NCBI GenBank assembly: GCA_020091685.1
Contig: CM034612.1
Coordinates: 25,102,655-25,166,654 of the forward strand
Length of the DNA stretch: 64,000 nt
From: Lutjanus erythropterus
Lineage: Eukaryota > Chordata > Actinopteri > Lutjaniformes > Lutjanidae
Direction: 5' to 3'
The translations under genes were made by a program, and so were the position numbers. Under the pieces are notes generated by a model that saw nothing but the letters and a program-made list of their open reading frames with translations, did not search any database and had not been told where the DNA came from. Positions within the stretch are counted from its first letter, which is position 1. Each line of letters begins with the position of its first letter. Positions 33,335 to 46,164 of the stretch are shown in pieces.

Positions 33335-36300
33335 TTCAGAGCACACAGCTGCGGACGGCAGTAGCAGCCTGAACAACACGGTAAAAAAAGGTTTCTTCTC
33401 CTTGTTTTAGTCGTTAAACTGCTCTTACCGGAGGCATGGCAGCTGGTAACGTGAGCTACATCGTGGCTTTCGATCTTTGGCCAACAGTTAAAGCTCAGGG
33501 TAGAGCTAGCATAGAATATGCTCCAGACAAGCTAGCTAAATATGTGAAGTTGAAATACACGTTACTATATTTAGGAATATTTCAATCATTCATGTAAATT
33601 GTTTTCGTCATAATGTACTCAAATGTCGTGTATGAGTCAACTGTCAGTGTGCTGTTGTTTCCATTGCTAACGTTGGTTTGTCTTTTAAATAATCTTTCAT
33701 AGTTGATAAGGACAGGTGTTAGCTAGAAGAATCAATGAGCAGACCGGTGTGAACAATAATATAAACTAAATGTCTTGTAAAGAGTTTCATCATATGGCAA
33801 AAAAGAAAGGAGGAAAAAAGAAAGAAAGATTCTGTCAGTCATTTAAATGAGAAACCTTCTCAAAGTACTGAGTTAATATCTTAGTGTATGTTCACATTTT
33901 CCCTGCCACTCAGTAGATACTATAGATGTTGTTCACAGAAGCCATTTTGACATGAACCAGTAGTGTAAAAACATGTGTTACCAGTGATACTTTTAAGGTT
34001 CCATTAAGGATCCATTCCATTCAGGTCACACTGAGACAGGGTGCTACTATTCTCCTTGTTTGCTCATTGGAAAAGGTTTGCTACATTAAATGGAAGCAGC
34101 CCTTAAAGGGATAGTTCACCCAGAAATGAAAATTCATTCATTATCTACTCACTCTCATGCCGATTGGTTTAGTGTTTTAGTCCACAAAACACTGCTGGAT
34201 TTTCACAGGAAAACAGTGTTAAATAATCTCCCAAACAATGAATGGTGACCAGTTTTCAAGTGTAAAGAACACCTGAAAAAAGCATAAAATGCCCCCATAC
34301 TACTCATCTGGTGTAATCCATATCTCAAGCCCTGGCATATCATTAACTTGAGTGCACGCATCCTCATGCAATACACACCCAGATTAGATGATGTGCATGT
34401 GAGCGTGGCTCCAAGCTAAGAATCTACAGTGAAGATTCAGGCTAAAAACATGGTGTAAATCATGTCTTTCAAGTCAACTTGGCATGTCAGGGCTCTAGGA
34501 GACTTTATTATTTTCTCTATTAATCAATTAGTTGTTTGGTACATGAAGTGTTAATCACTGTTTTCCAAAGTGCAATGTGACATCCTTAAATAACTTGTTT
34601 TGTCCACAACAGTCATTTCATTATATTGGCTTTCATGAATTGGCAGAAATGGGCTTGTATACATTTTTGTTAATGATACTGTAATGTGATGGTTCAGATG
34701 GTGGAAGAGGGCTCCACGCTCCTTCGCAGAATGGAGATCTGTGTCGCTGAGGCGGAGAAAAGGAGCGGCAAAAATGCAGTGAACATGCAGGAGACGTTCA
34801 CTGTGTACCTCATTGAAACACGGTGAGAATAGCGCTGCCTCTGTCAGTCATTTGAAATGGAGTGGTGTTGGTTGAACTGAGATGTTCTGATATGCATTTA
34901 TCTGCACTTCCTTGTTTTAACTCTGTTGCATGAATGTACTTCTGCTTTTGTCACTGTGCAAAAATAACTTAACAAATAAAATTGTTAACTTGTACTGTGG
35001 CTTCATCTTTAAAGGCCAATGGATGCGGTCGCTGACGGCCGTAACCCAGCCCCTGACTCTCTGTGGAGGAGATACAGTGAATTTGAACTGCTGCGGAATT
35101 ACTTAATAGTCACCTACCCCTACATCGTGGTCCCCCCTCTGCCTGAGAAGAGGGTGAGTGCAGTGTCTCTGCTTTCCAAACCCTGTTGACTCATACTCAA
35201 AGGATGCAGTGTAATGTCTAATATAATGTCACAGCACAGGCCACCAAATGAATTCAGCAATGCACTTGAATCTAAATTCGTTGTTTAGAAAAACAGAGAT
35301 AATCGATTACTCTATTAATCGTTGCAGCTCTAATCTGAATTCTGTGTTGTAAGACATTTGTGCCAGGTTACACACACTTAACCTACACATAGCTGCTACA
35401 ACAGCCTGGTGATGTCTGACAGTAAAATCAAAATTATATGAGAACTGCAGCAATTAATTGATTATCAATCCATTGTTAAATGAATCACCAACTGTTTTGA
35501 TAAACTGATTAATTGGTTTGTGTAATTATGTAAGAAAAAGAAGGCAAAATTCTTCTTAAATGTGTTCTTAAATGATTTTTTTCTGGTTGTTTTTGTATTG
35601 TGGGCAAAACAAGACATGTGAGGATGTCCTCTTGGGTTTTGGAAAACACTGATCAACAGTTTTCACAATTTTCTGACATTTTACAGACCGAACAACTAAT
35701 AGATCAATTGAGAAAATAATCAACAATGAAAATAATCGTTAGCTGTAGCCCAAATTTATATCATTGAAATGGTATCAGCACCTCCCAGAATTTCCTACGG
35801 GTTGTTTATATTGTAGAGCAACACATATCACACTCAGTGTTGTGCTGTTGGACTGAATATCAGCACTAGGCGTGGGTAGTAAGGACCGGTAATGAATTGG
35901 TAGCGATTTCTGATTGGTCAGTACTGAAGCATTGATAAGCTCCTGGATAAATGGTGCTGCTGTCGATAATTATGTAATGTTAATTTGCTGTAAAGACCAC
36001 AACTGTGGGGTGTTTTATTCTACTTAGAATACAACTGCTGTGAAACAATCAGAAAATAACATTTTATTTCTCTGATTCAATGGACTCAACTGTGTGTATT
36101 ACAACAAATGCACCGAAACATACAACTGATGAAAAACAGCCAAGCTTAAGGAAAGAAACTGCAGGGGAAACGTTGAATGCAGACAGTGTATGTTCTCTTG
36201 CATGCAGGCAGAGTTCGTGTGGCACAAGCTGTCAGCAGACAACATGGACCCAGACTTCGTGGAGCGCCGCAGGGTCGGCCTGGAGAACTTTCTGCTTCGT

Positions 36301-39300
36301 GTGGCATCACATCCAGTCCTCTCCAATGACAAGATCCTCTACCATTTCCTCACTGAGGTACGCACTGCAGCTCTGGGTCCAATCAGCAGTTCAGTCACTT
36401 ATACTGTACATCAGTGGCTGAGTGAATAACTGTTTTCACTGCCTTGTGTTGCAGGAACACGGCTGGAAGGAAGTGGTCTATGAGACAGGATTTCAGGCAA
36501 AGGTAGTGGACTTTTGTGGAACTTCTGTCTCTTTATTCTTACAAAGATTTTCACAAAGCTTGACCACCTCCTGTTGCTCGTGTTGCAGGCAGATTCCAGG
36601 CTGAGAGCTCTCAGTGCCACCTTCAGGGTGAGAAGTCCAGATAAGTAAGTAGTGTGTCCTAAATACTCTGTAACAGGGACTCAGTTGTATTAAAAATGTT
36701 GTCAAAAGATACCATTAATGTCACAGTAATTCATCCCCAGTTATTAAAAGGGAGATTTTAAAGTTGAGTCAGTTAACTAAGATTGATAAAATGTTAGCAG
36801 AAGTGTCTGAGAGGCTGAAATCAGAGAATTTGGACATTTGTTCTTAAAAAAAAATACTCAGAACAATGAATTCATTATCAAAATGTTTAAATGTTAAAAG
36901 CTGACAACTGAGGCCATTTTCTCCCCTGTAGTTTGGTTTATTTGGGCCGGACCAAAAGAAAAAAAAGAGACGTTGTGTTTTAGTCCCAGTCCAGTTCATG
37001 TTCACATTTATTTTTTAAATACGAACCAAGAGGAGGAAGCATGCAGTTTCACAGACTGACAGGTAAATCCTTGATTTGACAGTTTTGGTGATTGTCATCC
37101 TGCATCATTATTGCATCATCAGGACCCACGTGGGAAAATCTGATTCTGGCTGACAGAAGTTTGCGCAGCACTTTAATACTTCAGATGTGTGTATTTAAGC
37201 TCACAAAGAAACAACCAGCAAATTGTGGCATGTTATGAATAATGACTGACAGAAATAGGATGAAAAGAAGGCAGAGAGACAGCACGCTGCAGCGCTGCGT
37301 CTGGCAACACAACTGTAGATCTTTATATATTGAATTTACAGAGGTTTTGAGAGGAGAAGAAAAGAATAAGAAGAAAGCATCGGGATTTTTGTTTTCCCCC
37401 GTTCAGACAGAGAGAGAGAAAGGGGGGGGGGGGGGGGCGGACAGCGCATCCGCCCTTCACCTGACTTTTTCGTGTGTGTCATACAGTGGTATTATTGTGG
37501 GATCGCTGTCACACACTTTTTAATCAGACAAAACACACAAAGTAGGATATAAGCACAGCAGTTTGAACAACTTCTGGCCTGTTAACCGGGGAAACAGGTG
37601 CACTTAGGTACTTGCCTCAATATAGTTCATGTCTTATTAATCATACGATCGCCCCCCTCAACACATTTAACGATCAACTGATGGATTTAACATTTGAAGT
37701 CGTGCCAAAATCACATCTTCTATCATAAAATCCTGTTTGGTTCGTTTGCTTTCACACCAACCCAAACGAACCGCACCAAACAGGCAAACGGACCACGGTC
37801 CGTTTTAACCCGACCAAACAAGGCTGGTGTGAAAACACCTTAAATAATCGGTGCAGCTCTAGTTGTACTTGATTGTCCATTTGAAAAGCAACCAAACCCA
37901 AAAAACACTCACAAATCAACAAATGTCTGATATTTTTACTTGAAAAGATAAAGATAAAAAGAATAGTCAACAAGTTGTTGCAGTTTTACAAGTTAAAAGA
38001 AATTGATGAATGAATAAATACATGCACTCCTTCATAAAACTAGGTAGGCAAATGACATTTTAGTCACTGTCTTCTGTGTCTTTATTTTCTCTCACTCAGA
38101 CGCTTCATGGAAATGAAACACTACAGTGATGAGCTGCAGTCTCACACGTCTCAGCTGCTTCGAGCACGAGCAGTAAGTCTCTCTTTCTAACTGTCTTTCT
38201 CTCTCTCACACACACACACACAAACTGAAGTCATGTTTTGTCAAAATCTTTTTAAAAATTGCTACTGAAAATATTTGAAATAATACTTTGCCTGATTTCA
38301 GGTAGATTATTTCTCATTTCACCAATTTAATTGTATTAATTCAGCCTTATTTTACTGTTTACTCACAAACTAGCTTTATCTGTTCACTTTGCTTTTTCCC
38401 TTCAGTTATTTTTTTCTCTCACACATGCACACATACAGTACTATACAGACTGTACCTGCACCTCGGTCTTTTACTGCACACACACGCACACACACACACA
38501 GACACACACACACCTGAGCTGATCTGTTGACTTTCTTTGTCAGCAGGATGTTTTATAAAGTCACCCAAAAAACAGAACTTTGGATTTTCTTTTTCATCTG
38601 CGATTCCCTTTTCACAACAGTAGGTGTCACCCCAGTTCCTGCTTTTAAAGTAACTTGACCCCTTTAGATAGAAATAAAAAAAATCTCCTGACATCTGCTG
38701 GGCTCCTTAGAGTGATTTTTTACAATCTGCAGTTTTTACTGGTTGAAAACTTAGTGCCACGTATTTTCTGTGTGTCTTCTAGAGGGTTGCAGATCGACTT
38801 TACGGTGTTTACAAGGTCCATGGGAACTACGGAAGAGTCTTCAGGTTTGACATCAAGCATGACAATGTTTCTGTGCATGACTGAAAATGGACCTGAATAG
38901 TTGATGAATGTGTTTTGTTTCCATTTTCTCTCATTTTTAAAACCACAGGTCTGTGGTGTTTACTGTAAAGGGCTGCTCAATCTGTATCGAATACACTGTA
39001 CAAGGTTAATCTATTGATCATTTAACAGCACTGGTTTGTATAACGAGATGTTAGTTGTAGTTCCCTTTATACTATTCACAAAAACATAAAAATATTTTCA
39101 ATTTTATATAGAATATTAATTTAATATTTTGTATTTTATAGTATGGTAAAATTGTGCTGAAAATGTGCTTCTGGGACTTGAAGGTAGGCTGAGAGAAGGA
39201 TAGTTAGTTTCAACGTGGTCTATTTGTATGCTGCTGTGTGCAAGTAAACCTGTGAATTGAACTGCACTCTGCTTCTGTTAAATCAGTCTCATCAACGTCA

Positions 39301-42300
39301 GCCCCTAATGAGGTTTGTGGTGCCTCACAGAGTAGTTTTTATTTTAGTTATTAATGAAGTGTACAGCATAGTTAAATGTAACGGTAATACAGGCAAGGAA
39401 AACTCCACAACATTATTCAGTCCCAAAATTCAGCAGTATTTAAACGTGATTAATGTGTTAGTACAAGAAATGTTTATAATGATTTCTACACTGCATATCC
39501 AGTATTGGAAAACAAACCTCTGACATTTTCCATCCATCTTCAACTGCTTATCCAAAATGGGGTTGCGGAACCTCTGACATTTTCCAAGATAATATTTCCT
39601 GAAAAGTAGCAGGGTGTGTGTGGCAGACTCTCCTTGCTCATTTGTAAGTCTGTGTGTCTGTGTCTGTGTATTTGTCCATGTGGTGACTGCAGTGAGTGGA
39701 GCGCCATAGAGAAAGAGATGGGAGATGGACTGCAGAGTGCTGGTCATCATATGGATGCGTGAGTATTTCAGTGTGGTCTTGTCCCACAATGTTTTAGGTT
39801 GGGGGGATACGACATGATTTGTCCCAATTCTCAAGAATGGAAGTATGTTCAAGTGTGACTCATGTTTCATGTCTTCTGTGTGCAGGTCAGTTAGCAGGTC
39901 AGATTGACCTTCAGTGTGCAGAACTAAATCAAAGTATCCTCCATCCTGTTAGCTTTGGTCTTTTTGCTCTCACACACATAAATTATAAAAGTCTATCTGT
40001 GGAGGAAGGGACATAGATAAAACACCCAGGTGCAGCTTTGTAATGAGTGCTTTTTTGGATTAAGCAGACAGAGTTGAAAGCATGTTTGCTACAGCGGCTT
40101 TTCACTCTTGAGAGTGTGGTGAGAGATGACTCTATCCATTAAGACTGGATGTAACTTCACGTTTTGTTCTTTTGTTTTACGAAGGCATGAGCCTTGTTTG
40201 TAACAAAACAGCTGCTTCTTTTGAATTCACTTTGTTCCATACATTTCCCCAGCATTGTATGTTAAGACAGTTGTTTTTTGTCACATCTGTAGATACGCTG
40301 CCTCAATAGATGATATTTTAGAAGAAGAGGAACATTATGCAGACCAAATCAAAGAATATCTCTTCTATGCTGAAGCTCTGAGGTAAGACCCGGTTTTAGT
40401 TATACATACATACATATATATATATGTAAAATCAAAAATACATATTTTCCCCTGACCTGTAGTTTTATAAATCCATCTAGATTTTTTTGGTGTGAGCTGC
40501 AGATTTTTTGGCCATAGAGATGTCTGACGTCTCTCCAGTATAATGGGACTAAATGGGATTCTTATTTTGGTGCTCAAAAGCACCAAAAAAAATGTCTGAA
40601 AAATTCAAAACCAGTTTCTCTCCAAAAGAATATGACCTGGTCACTGAAAATAATCCACTTTCTTTCTTCAGTACAGTCTACCAGAACTACTTTAGAACGT
40701 GGAATCTTTCTAGTACAAAGAAAGTATGGAAGAAAGTAAGTATGGTAGATTCTTCATGAATCTGCTCACAACAAGGTCTATGGATTACCTTGTGTAACTT
40801 GGTCATGATTTTTTAAAAAGAGACACTGGTTTTGAATTTTTCAAATGTATATTTTGGCTCTTTAGGCACCACAAGCCGAGTGCCATTTAGTTCCATTATA
40901 TCGGAGAGAAGGCAGACATCTCTACAGCTGATATCTCCAAAACTCTGCAACTCACACCAAAACTATCTGGATGGATAAACAACTCTACAGTAAGGGAGGA
41001 AAAAAATGTATTTTTGATTGTGATGTGAGCTGTGTCTTTGAAAGCTAACTGATTAGTTTTAAGTCTTTTATCAGTTTTGTCAAACCAATTTAGCTAATTG
41101 AACTTGAGAGAACATGTTTAACTTTAAGATTCTAAGTTGAACTAACAACTGTTCACACTGATAAACATAACAAATTTGATTTCCTTTGACAAAATTAACT
41201 CAAGCTTGTTGACTTCATATAAAACATGTACAATACCAATTAAAAGTTTTGATACAACTTGCTATTGACTGTTTATTCCTTATTTAAAAAACAAAACAAA
41301 ACAGGAGAACATGAGAAGTCTGTCCAAACTTTTGATGTGTTCTGTATGTCAGTGTCACAAGAGATGAGTGTCTGGTGAACATTTTGTTTTTATGTCATTT
41401 TGACGGTCCTTAACCTTTGTGTGGACTCTTACTGAAATTTTGTGTCATGGATGAATTGCAGTTTACATGAACATTATAATGTTTCTTAATTTGCACATTT
41501 ATTTAAGATCTTCAGACTCCTGAAGAAAAAAATCACCTTGTATGTTTAACAGTTGTCCCCGAGGTTGCTTTGATACAAGTAAGCATTCAGACCAAAGACT
41601 GAGACTGAGAAAAATATTTGAAATCATTCACTCAAAAAACAGAAATCTAAGAGCAAAGTAAACCTCATCTGCATGATTAAACACCACAGGGCATTTTTTT
41701 TTCTGTGCTGGTGTAGTGACTGTAGAAGATTGGTTATTGGAGTCTATCACTTTACACGTTAATGTGATGTGGAGCTGCAATGATCAATAGATTATTAATT
41801 GATTATTAAATTAATTGCCAACTATTTTGATAGTCAATGAATTGTTTTGAGTTATTTTTTAATTGAAAAATGTCCAAATTCTCTGATTTCTGCTTCTCAG
41901 ATGTAAATACTTTTTGGTTTCTTTATACCTCTTATGACAGTAAACTGAGTATCCTTGGGTTTTGAACATGAGGAGACCTTTGAGGACAGTAACTTGCGGT
42001 TTTGAAAACTTGGTCAACATTTTTCACCATTTTCTTATATTTTACAGACTAATCCATTATTAATTCATTCATGGAGAAAATAATCAACAGGTTAATTGAT
42101 GATGAAAATAATCGTTAGTAGTAGCCCTAATGTGACGTAATCAGTTAGAGAGGAGATGTAGCCCTCTGTTGTTGTTGTAACTATAGAAACACTCACAGTT
42201 GTTATCTTGTAATGTGACAAATTAGTTTTAAATGTAATGTTACCTAACACTGAGGTTAGATAAGCTCACAGTGCTTGAATATAACACTGAAATATCACAA

Positions 42301-45300
42301 CTTGCTATAGGAATTTTAAAAATATTGAAGTGATATAGCAAAGCATGTTATGTAGTTCCTGTTGTGTTTTAATGGATCCCATCTGTGTTCACTGGATATT
42401 GGCTCTTTTTTCTTCTGTCGTGCTGAAGGCTTGTGTCAGAGCAGATAATGATATTATGTCGTATGCTTTGCTTTGGCAGAGCAGTGTGCAGGAAACATGA
42501 GCTGACCCAGTTTGAGCTGGAGATGTCCTCTCAGGACCTCATCTCTAAGAAGCAGCAACGTGAGGAGCTGGCTACAGGGGTACACTACTCTCATATTATA
42601 CCTAATCACTTTACTCTTCCTCTGTCTCTTATTCTTGAGCAGTTGATGGTCTTATTAGGTACAGAGTTTCTTTTAGAGTTGGGCGATATGTTAAAATTTT
42701 CCAAACGATCATTGTCAGCCCATCTATTGGCGACTGGCGATCTCTTCGTCCCCCTCCCACCTTCTCCCGTCCTCTCCGGTCTCAGCTGGGAGATGTGCGC
42801 AAGCTGTGTACGTTCACTGCATCCAATACACAAAATAAACTCACAAAGTGTCTAGAAATTACATGTTCTCACACTTATTTTCCATTTTAAACGGAGAAAT
42901 ACAACCGTACACCTTCTGAATTCAAGTTTCTCTCTTTTACTGAACTAAGATGAGATTAATTGGTTTATTAACTCCCCAGAAAACACACTTAATTCATTGT
43001 CGACAGAAAAACATGAAAAACTCACCAAAACCCTCTTTGTTAGTCTGTCCACTCTTCCAACAATCACCAGCTCTGGTTTGGTCAAAATAAATCCTTAATT
43101 CACCGTATTGAAACAGTGTAAAGAGTTTGACTCTGCAGGCTGTTTTCCTCTCACTCCTCACCCAGCTCAGATCACTCATGGTCAGCTGAGTGGGTGTATA
43201 CTGCGCCGCTGGATGAGAGCGCGGTGCAGAGTAGAGGCTGTCACTCTGCAGACTATGACATTAGCAAAATAAAATATCAAATGTCGCCCTAAAAATCAGC
43301 CAAAAAAAGCAGTCGGCGATGGATTCAGCCCATCGTGGATAGACGATATATCCGTCTGATTGTGAAACTCTAGTTTCGTTATTACAAAAGAAATGAGTAC
43401 TGCAGTCTGCAGAGTACAGCATTCAATAATGAACTTAATACATGAGTTTATAAAGCTTGTCCTTGTTGCCTCCCTCCAGCTGCACGTTCCTCAGTGGTCA
43501 CTGTGTTCTTGCTCTCAAAATTTGGCAACGGTTTGGCAAACATACCCCTTCATAACCTTCATAGGCTTCACTGCTCTAGTATGAGGATTATAGTGATTAT
43601 GGGTTCATGGGTTCCTTGCTGCAGTTGAAACTGGGAGGGTCATAAAATACACTACAGTGAAGGCTGATTTTGTCATGTCAAACCATGGTGACAGTTTCCA
43701 AACTGATGTAGTTTTCTTTGTGCACATCTCCCTTAGATCGTGCGGACGTTCTCCTTCAAAGGCATGACCAACAAGCTTTTTGGCCAAGAGGCACCTGAGC
43801 AGAGAGAGGCCAGACTGAAGCTGCTGGAGGAGCTGATAGCAGAGGGCGAAGAGACGGTCAAGGAGAAAACGGTCGAGTGCGAGTGAGTCATGGACGCTAC
43901 TTAATGCTGGCAGACTGTGTGGGAAAGGGTAACTTCAGTATTTTTCTAGGGCTGCAACTAACGATTATTTTCATATTCAATTAATCAGTTGATTTTTTTC
44001 CTGGATTAATCGATGAATAGTTGCTTCTTTTAAAATGTGTCAGTGTTTGTCAAAGCCTAGGATGTCATCCGCAGAAGTCTTCTTTAACTCACAACCCACA
44101 GATATTCAGTTTACTGTCACAGACTGCTAGAATTTGATGATAAAACAGTTTGTGATGCAACTTGATGTATCAGAATTTTAAGCTCAGCGGGTGCCGGTCA
44201 GATTGTATCCATCTGCAGCTGCTCATGTTCAGCCATCCTCACTTAAACTGAAGAAGTAGCCGAGTTTAGAAGTGAGCGTTATGTGCATGTGACATATAGG
44301 GGTGTAAATCTTTTTTCTTTTTTCACCAGTGTCTCTTTCCAAAAATCATGACTCCATTGCTCAAGATAAACTGTCCCTTTAACGGTAGCCATCAACAGGA
44401 TCCACATGATTTCACTCAAAGTATTACAATTCAACCTTTCTTTACTTGGTCATGGCATTTTCTTGGTTGATGACACATTTTGCTCTTCTCTTGTCCTTTT
44501 TTCATCACATCTCAAACATCCGCCATCTGACCTCCTCCTTCAACTCCTCCACACATATATATCCTGTTGTGATGTGGATATATCATCAACATTCTCAGAA
44601 CACAGGAAGAGATTTCAACCCTCCTCCAGGCTAAACTGTTTTATAATGCCTTTACTTGTATTCAGTTTCCCAACAACATTGTAATATCATGGTGGATGTA
44701 CAGTGTAACACACATCTATTCATACTAGCAAAAGGCATAAGCATCACATGAGTTTCCCTGACAGAGCAGAATATCACGTCCTGTGCTAATTTGAAGTCTG
44801 TGTGGACAAAAAAAAGTAGTTTTTCTTCTAAACGTATTATACATGCTCAAATATACTTGCTGAAAACACAAAAACACTGAGAACTATGCAGTACTGGATT
44901 GTGGAGTTAGACCATTCAACTGTTGTTCATGATTTCTGTGTTCAGGATATTTTGGGCGGACCTGAAACATGTCTCCGTCCACCAATATTATATAAACCCC
45001 ACATACAGCCAGAAGAATAACACCACCACCCTCTCCCTTCACCTTCCCTAATGATCATTTCTGAACATAACTTCAGTGACTCTCTCAGCCCAAATCAGCC
45101 CAGCAGTTCACTTCAGTTCCAACAACCCGACACAGAAGGAAAAAAGCCATCCTATCACCGTCCTCTTGCTCTGGTGGCTCAGACATGTCTGGACGTGTCT
45201 AATAAAGCTGCTCAATGGAGCGTCCATGTTTCAGGGTGTTTTTCAGGTCATAGTGGTGTTTGAGACAGTGGAGTGGACACACCCCCAGTGATTCAGAGCA

Positions 45301-45748
45301 GAGAAACCTGCTCATTTTTTCATGATTTTTAGGCCTTGATTTTATATATTTACTTAAATTTTTTTAATCATTCAAATTTGGCTGGGTGGTTAATAACACA
45401 TTTCAGAACACACAGTTATTGTTGCTTGACACAGTCTTTAAAGATAAATCTTGACCAGTTTTGTGTGTGGTGTATTTACGATCCGTTTGACTGCAGAGAG
45501 CATGTTGAAAAGGCGTGGGTGGACATGCAGCGCTTTAAGGAGCAGAAAGACAAAGATCTGCGAGAGGCGCTCATCAACTATGCCGTCATGCAAATCAGCA
45601 TGTGCAAAAAGGTACAGAGGAGCACATGTGAGTGTTACAGGATGACTGTAGTGGTCACATTCATGATAAATGTGTTTCTAATTCTTCTCTCTCCCTGCAG
45701 GGGATACAAGTGTGGAGCAATGCCAAAGAATGTTTCCTCAAGATGTAA
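33291..45748 (+). CDS. snx4: Sorting nexin 4, complete, 14 exons, intact
   Basis: SNX4 is a PX-BAR sorting nexin that binds PI3P on early and recycling endosomes and works in recycling (for example transferrin receptor) and autophagy. Exons: 33291-33380, 34698-34822, 35015-35153, 36208-36357, 36455-36502, 36589-36644, 38100-38172, 38783-38844, 39693-39758, 40293-40382, 42480-42579, 43737-43882, 45497-45611, 45701-45748. All introns are GT-AG and phases join to 435 codons, near the 450 of human. The PX domain (about residues 42-165) holds RRYSEF at 90-95, the PI3P-contact arginine region, and the PPLPEK loop at 112-117. The BAR part runs from about 195 to the end, with RVADRLYGVYKVHGNYGRVF, EWSAIEKEMGDGLQSAGHHM, KEYLFYAEALRAVCRKHEL and C-terminal GIQVWSNAKECFLKM. 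The poorly conserved N-terminus is short and acidic. The start at 33291 has A at -3 and G at +4. Confidence 0.97.
33381..34697 (+). other. snx4 intron 1
   Basis: The donor is GTAAAA at 33381. It contains the left part of a teleost MITE (from 34097). The remainder is AT-rich with no recognised feature. Confidence 0.6.
34097..34500. mobile_element. AAAGGGATAGTTCACCC-type MITE, right-truncated
   Basis: Begins TAAAGGGATAGTTCACCC, followed by ATGAAAATTCATTCATTATC and CTCATGCCGATTG. The family is widespread in fish, and a fuller copy with both ends lies at 61381-61905, sharing CACAAAACACTGCTGGA and AATGGTGACCAGTTTT. Its right inverted end is not seen here. Confidence 0.75.
35154..36207 (+). other. 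snx4 intron 3
   Basis: Holds a hAT-type MITE of the TAGGGCTGCAAC family (about 35441-35750). The rest is unremarkable, with a short repeat-like GGGTAGTAAGGACCGGTAATG stretch near 35875. Confidence 0.6.
35441..35750. mobile_element. hAT-type MITE, TAGGGCTGCAAC family, copy 1
   Basis: Left end near AACTGCAGCAATTAATTGATTATCAA and right end AATAATCGTTAGCTGTAGCCC. The internal TTTTCACAATTTTCTGACATTTTACAGACC block is shared with the copies at 41770, 54319 and 58029. Ends are eroded, so limits are approximate. Confidence 0.75.
36645..38099 (+). other. snx4 intron 6 with large dispersed element
   Basis: About 36905-37860 looks like one non-autonomous DNA element: it opens GTTTGGTTTATTTGGGCCGGACC and closes with AACCGCACCAAAC, GGACCACGGTCCG and GTGTGAAAACACC, words of a common teleost family. 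A 17-G homopolymer lies inside. No transposase ORF is present. Confidence 0.5.
37421..37437. repeat. Poly-G run (about 17 G)
   Basis: An uninterrupted G tract precedes CGGACAGCGC. Its length is likely uncertain in the assembly. Confidence 0.85.
38207..38513. repeat. Two (CA)n microsatellites in snx4 intron 7
   Basis: CA runs lie at about 38207-38222 and 38476-38513, separated by AT-rich unique sequence. Confidence 0.9.
38845..39692 (+). other. snx4 intron 8
   Basis: AT-rich. Contains a short inverted fragment of the CTTATCC dispersed repeat near 39528-39570 (CATCCATCTTCAACTGCTTA). Nothing else is seen. Confidence 0.6.
39759..40292 (+). other. snx4 intron 9
   Basis: No recognised repeat or coding feature; ordinary AT-rich intron sequence. 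Confidence 0.6.
40430..41020. mobile_element. Long foldback element (about 590 bp)
   Basis: The left half (ATCAAAAATACATATTTTCCC, TTTTTTGGTGTGAGCTGCAG, AGTATAATGGGACTAAATGG, AAAAATTCAAAACCAGT) is the near reverse complement of the right half read inward from about 41020. The axis is near 40725, so almost the whole element pairs with itself. It lies in snx4 intron 10. Confidence 0.8.
41021..42479 (+). other. Remainder of snx4 intron 10
   Basis: Contains the hAT-type MITE at 41770-42129. The rest is AT-rich unique-looking sequence up to the acceptor TTTGGCAG. Confidence 0.6.
41770..42129. mobile_element. hAT-type MITE, TAGGGCTGCAAC family, copy 2, with target duplication
   Basis: The element begins TGGAGCTGCAATGATC and ends GTTAGTAGTAGCCCTA. 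It is flanked by ATGTGATG (41762-41769) and ATGTGACG (42130-42137), an 8-bp target duplication with one mismatch. It carries no ORF. Confidence 0.85.
42674..43372. mobile_element. Putative hAT-like element, 699 bp, in snx4 intron 11
   Basis: Left terminus TAGAGTTGGGCGATATG; right terminus ends GTGAAACTCTA. The outer seven bases are inverted repeats (TAGAGTT/AACTCTA). Flanks GTTTCTTT (42666-42673) and GTTTCGTT (43373-43380) match at 7 of 8 bases. CGATAT words near both ends support one element. Confidence 0.65.
43883..45496 (+). other. snx4 intron 12
   Basis: Contains a right-truncated copy of the TAGGGCTGCAAC hAT-type family from 43947 to about 44150. The rest, including 44300-45490, shows no recognised repeat or exon. 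Confidence 0.6.
43947..44150. mobile_element. hAT-type MITE, TAGGGCTGCAAC family, truncated copy
   Basis: The best-preserved left end in the window: TAGGGCTGCAACTAACGATT. The right end is missing. Confidence 0.75.
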
Positions 45749-45839
45749 GACTGAAGCCATATTCAGAGCATGACGCTCAGCTGTGGATGCTGGGAAATGA
45801 TGCCAATGTCTTCAAACAACTACAGAAAAATAACACAAT

Positions 45840-46164
45840 TAGGAGTGCAACTAACATGATTTTCATTATCGATTAATCTGTAGATCTTTTACTTGATTAA
45901 TCGATTAGTTGTTCAGTCCAGAAAGTGGTGAAAATTATTGATCGGAGTTCCCTAAAGCCCAAGATGATGTCCTCAGATCAGTCTTGTTTTGTCCACAATC
46001 CAAAGATAATTTACTTTACTGTCAAAGAGGAGTAAAGAAACCAGAAAATGTTCACATTTAATAAGGAGAAATCAGATCATTTGGACATTTTTTTTCTGAA
46101 AAATGAATCAAAATGATTGATCAGTTATAATAGTTGGCTATTAATCAAGTAATTGTTGCAGTTA
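45840..46164. mobile_element. hAT-type MITE in the predicted snx4 3' UTR
   Basis: Begins TAGGAGTGCAACTAACATG and ends AAGTAATTGTTGCAGTTA. The core TCCACAATCCAAAGATAAT and CAGAAAATGTTCACATTTAA is shared with other copies of the TAGGGCTGCAAC family. Confidence 0.75.

Noticed and set aside
37242-37523. 93-codon ORF in snx4 intron 6
   Set aside because: It spans the poly-G run (Gly run in translation), lies inside a dispersed repeat, and has no homology I recognise.
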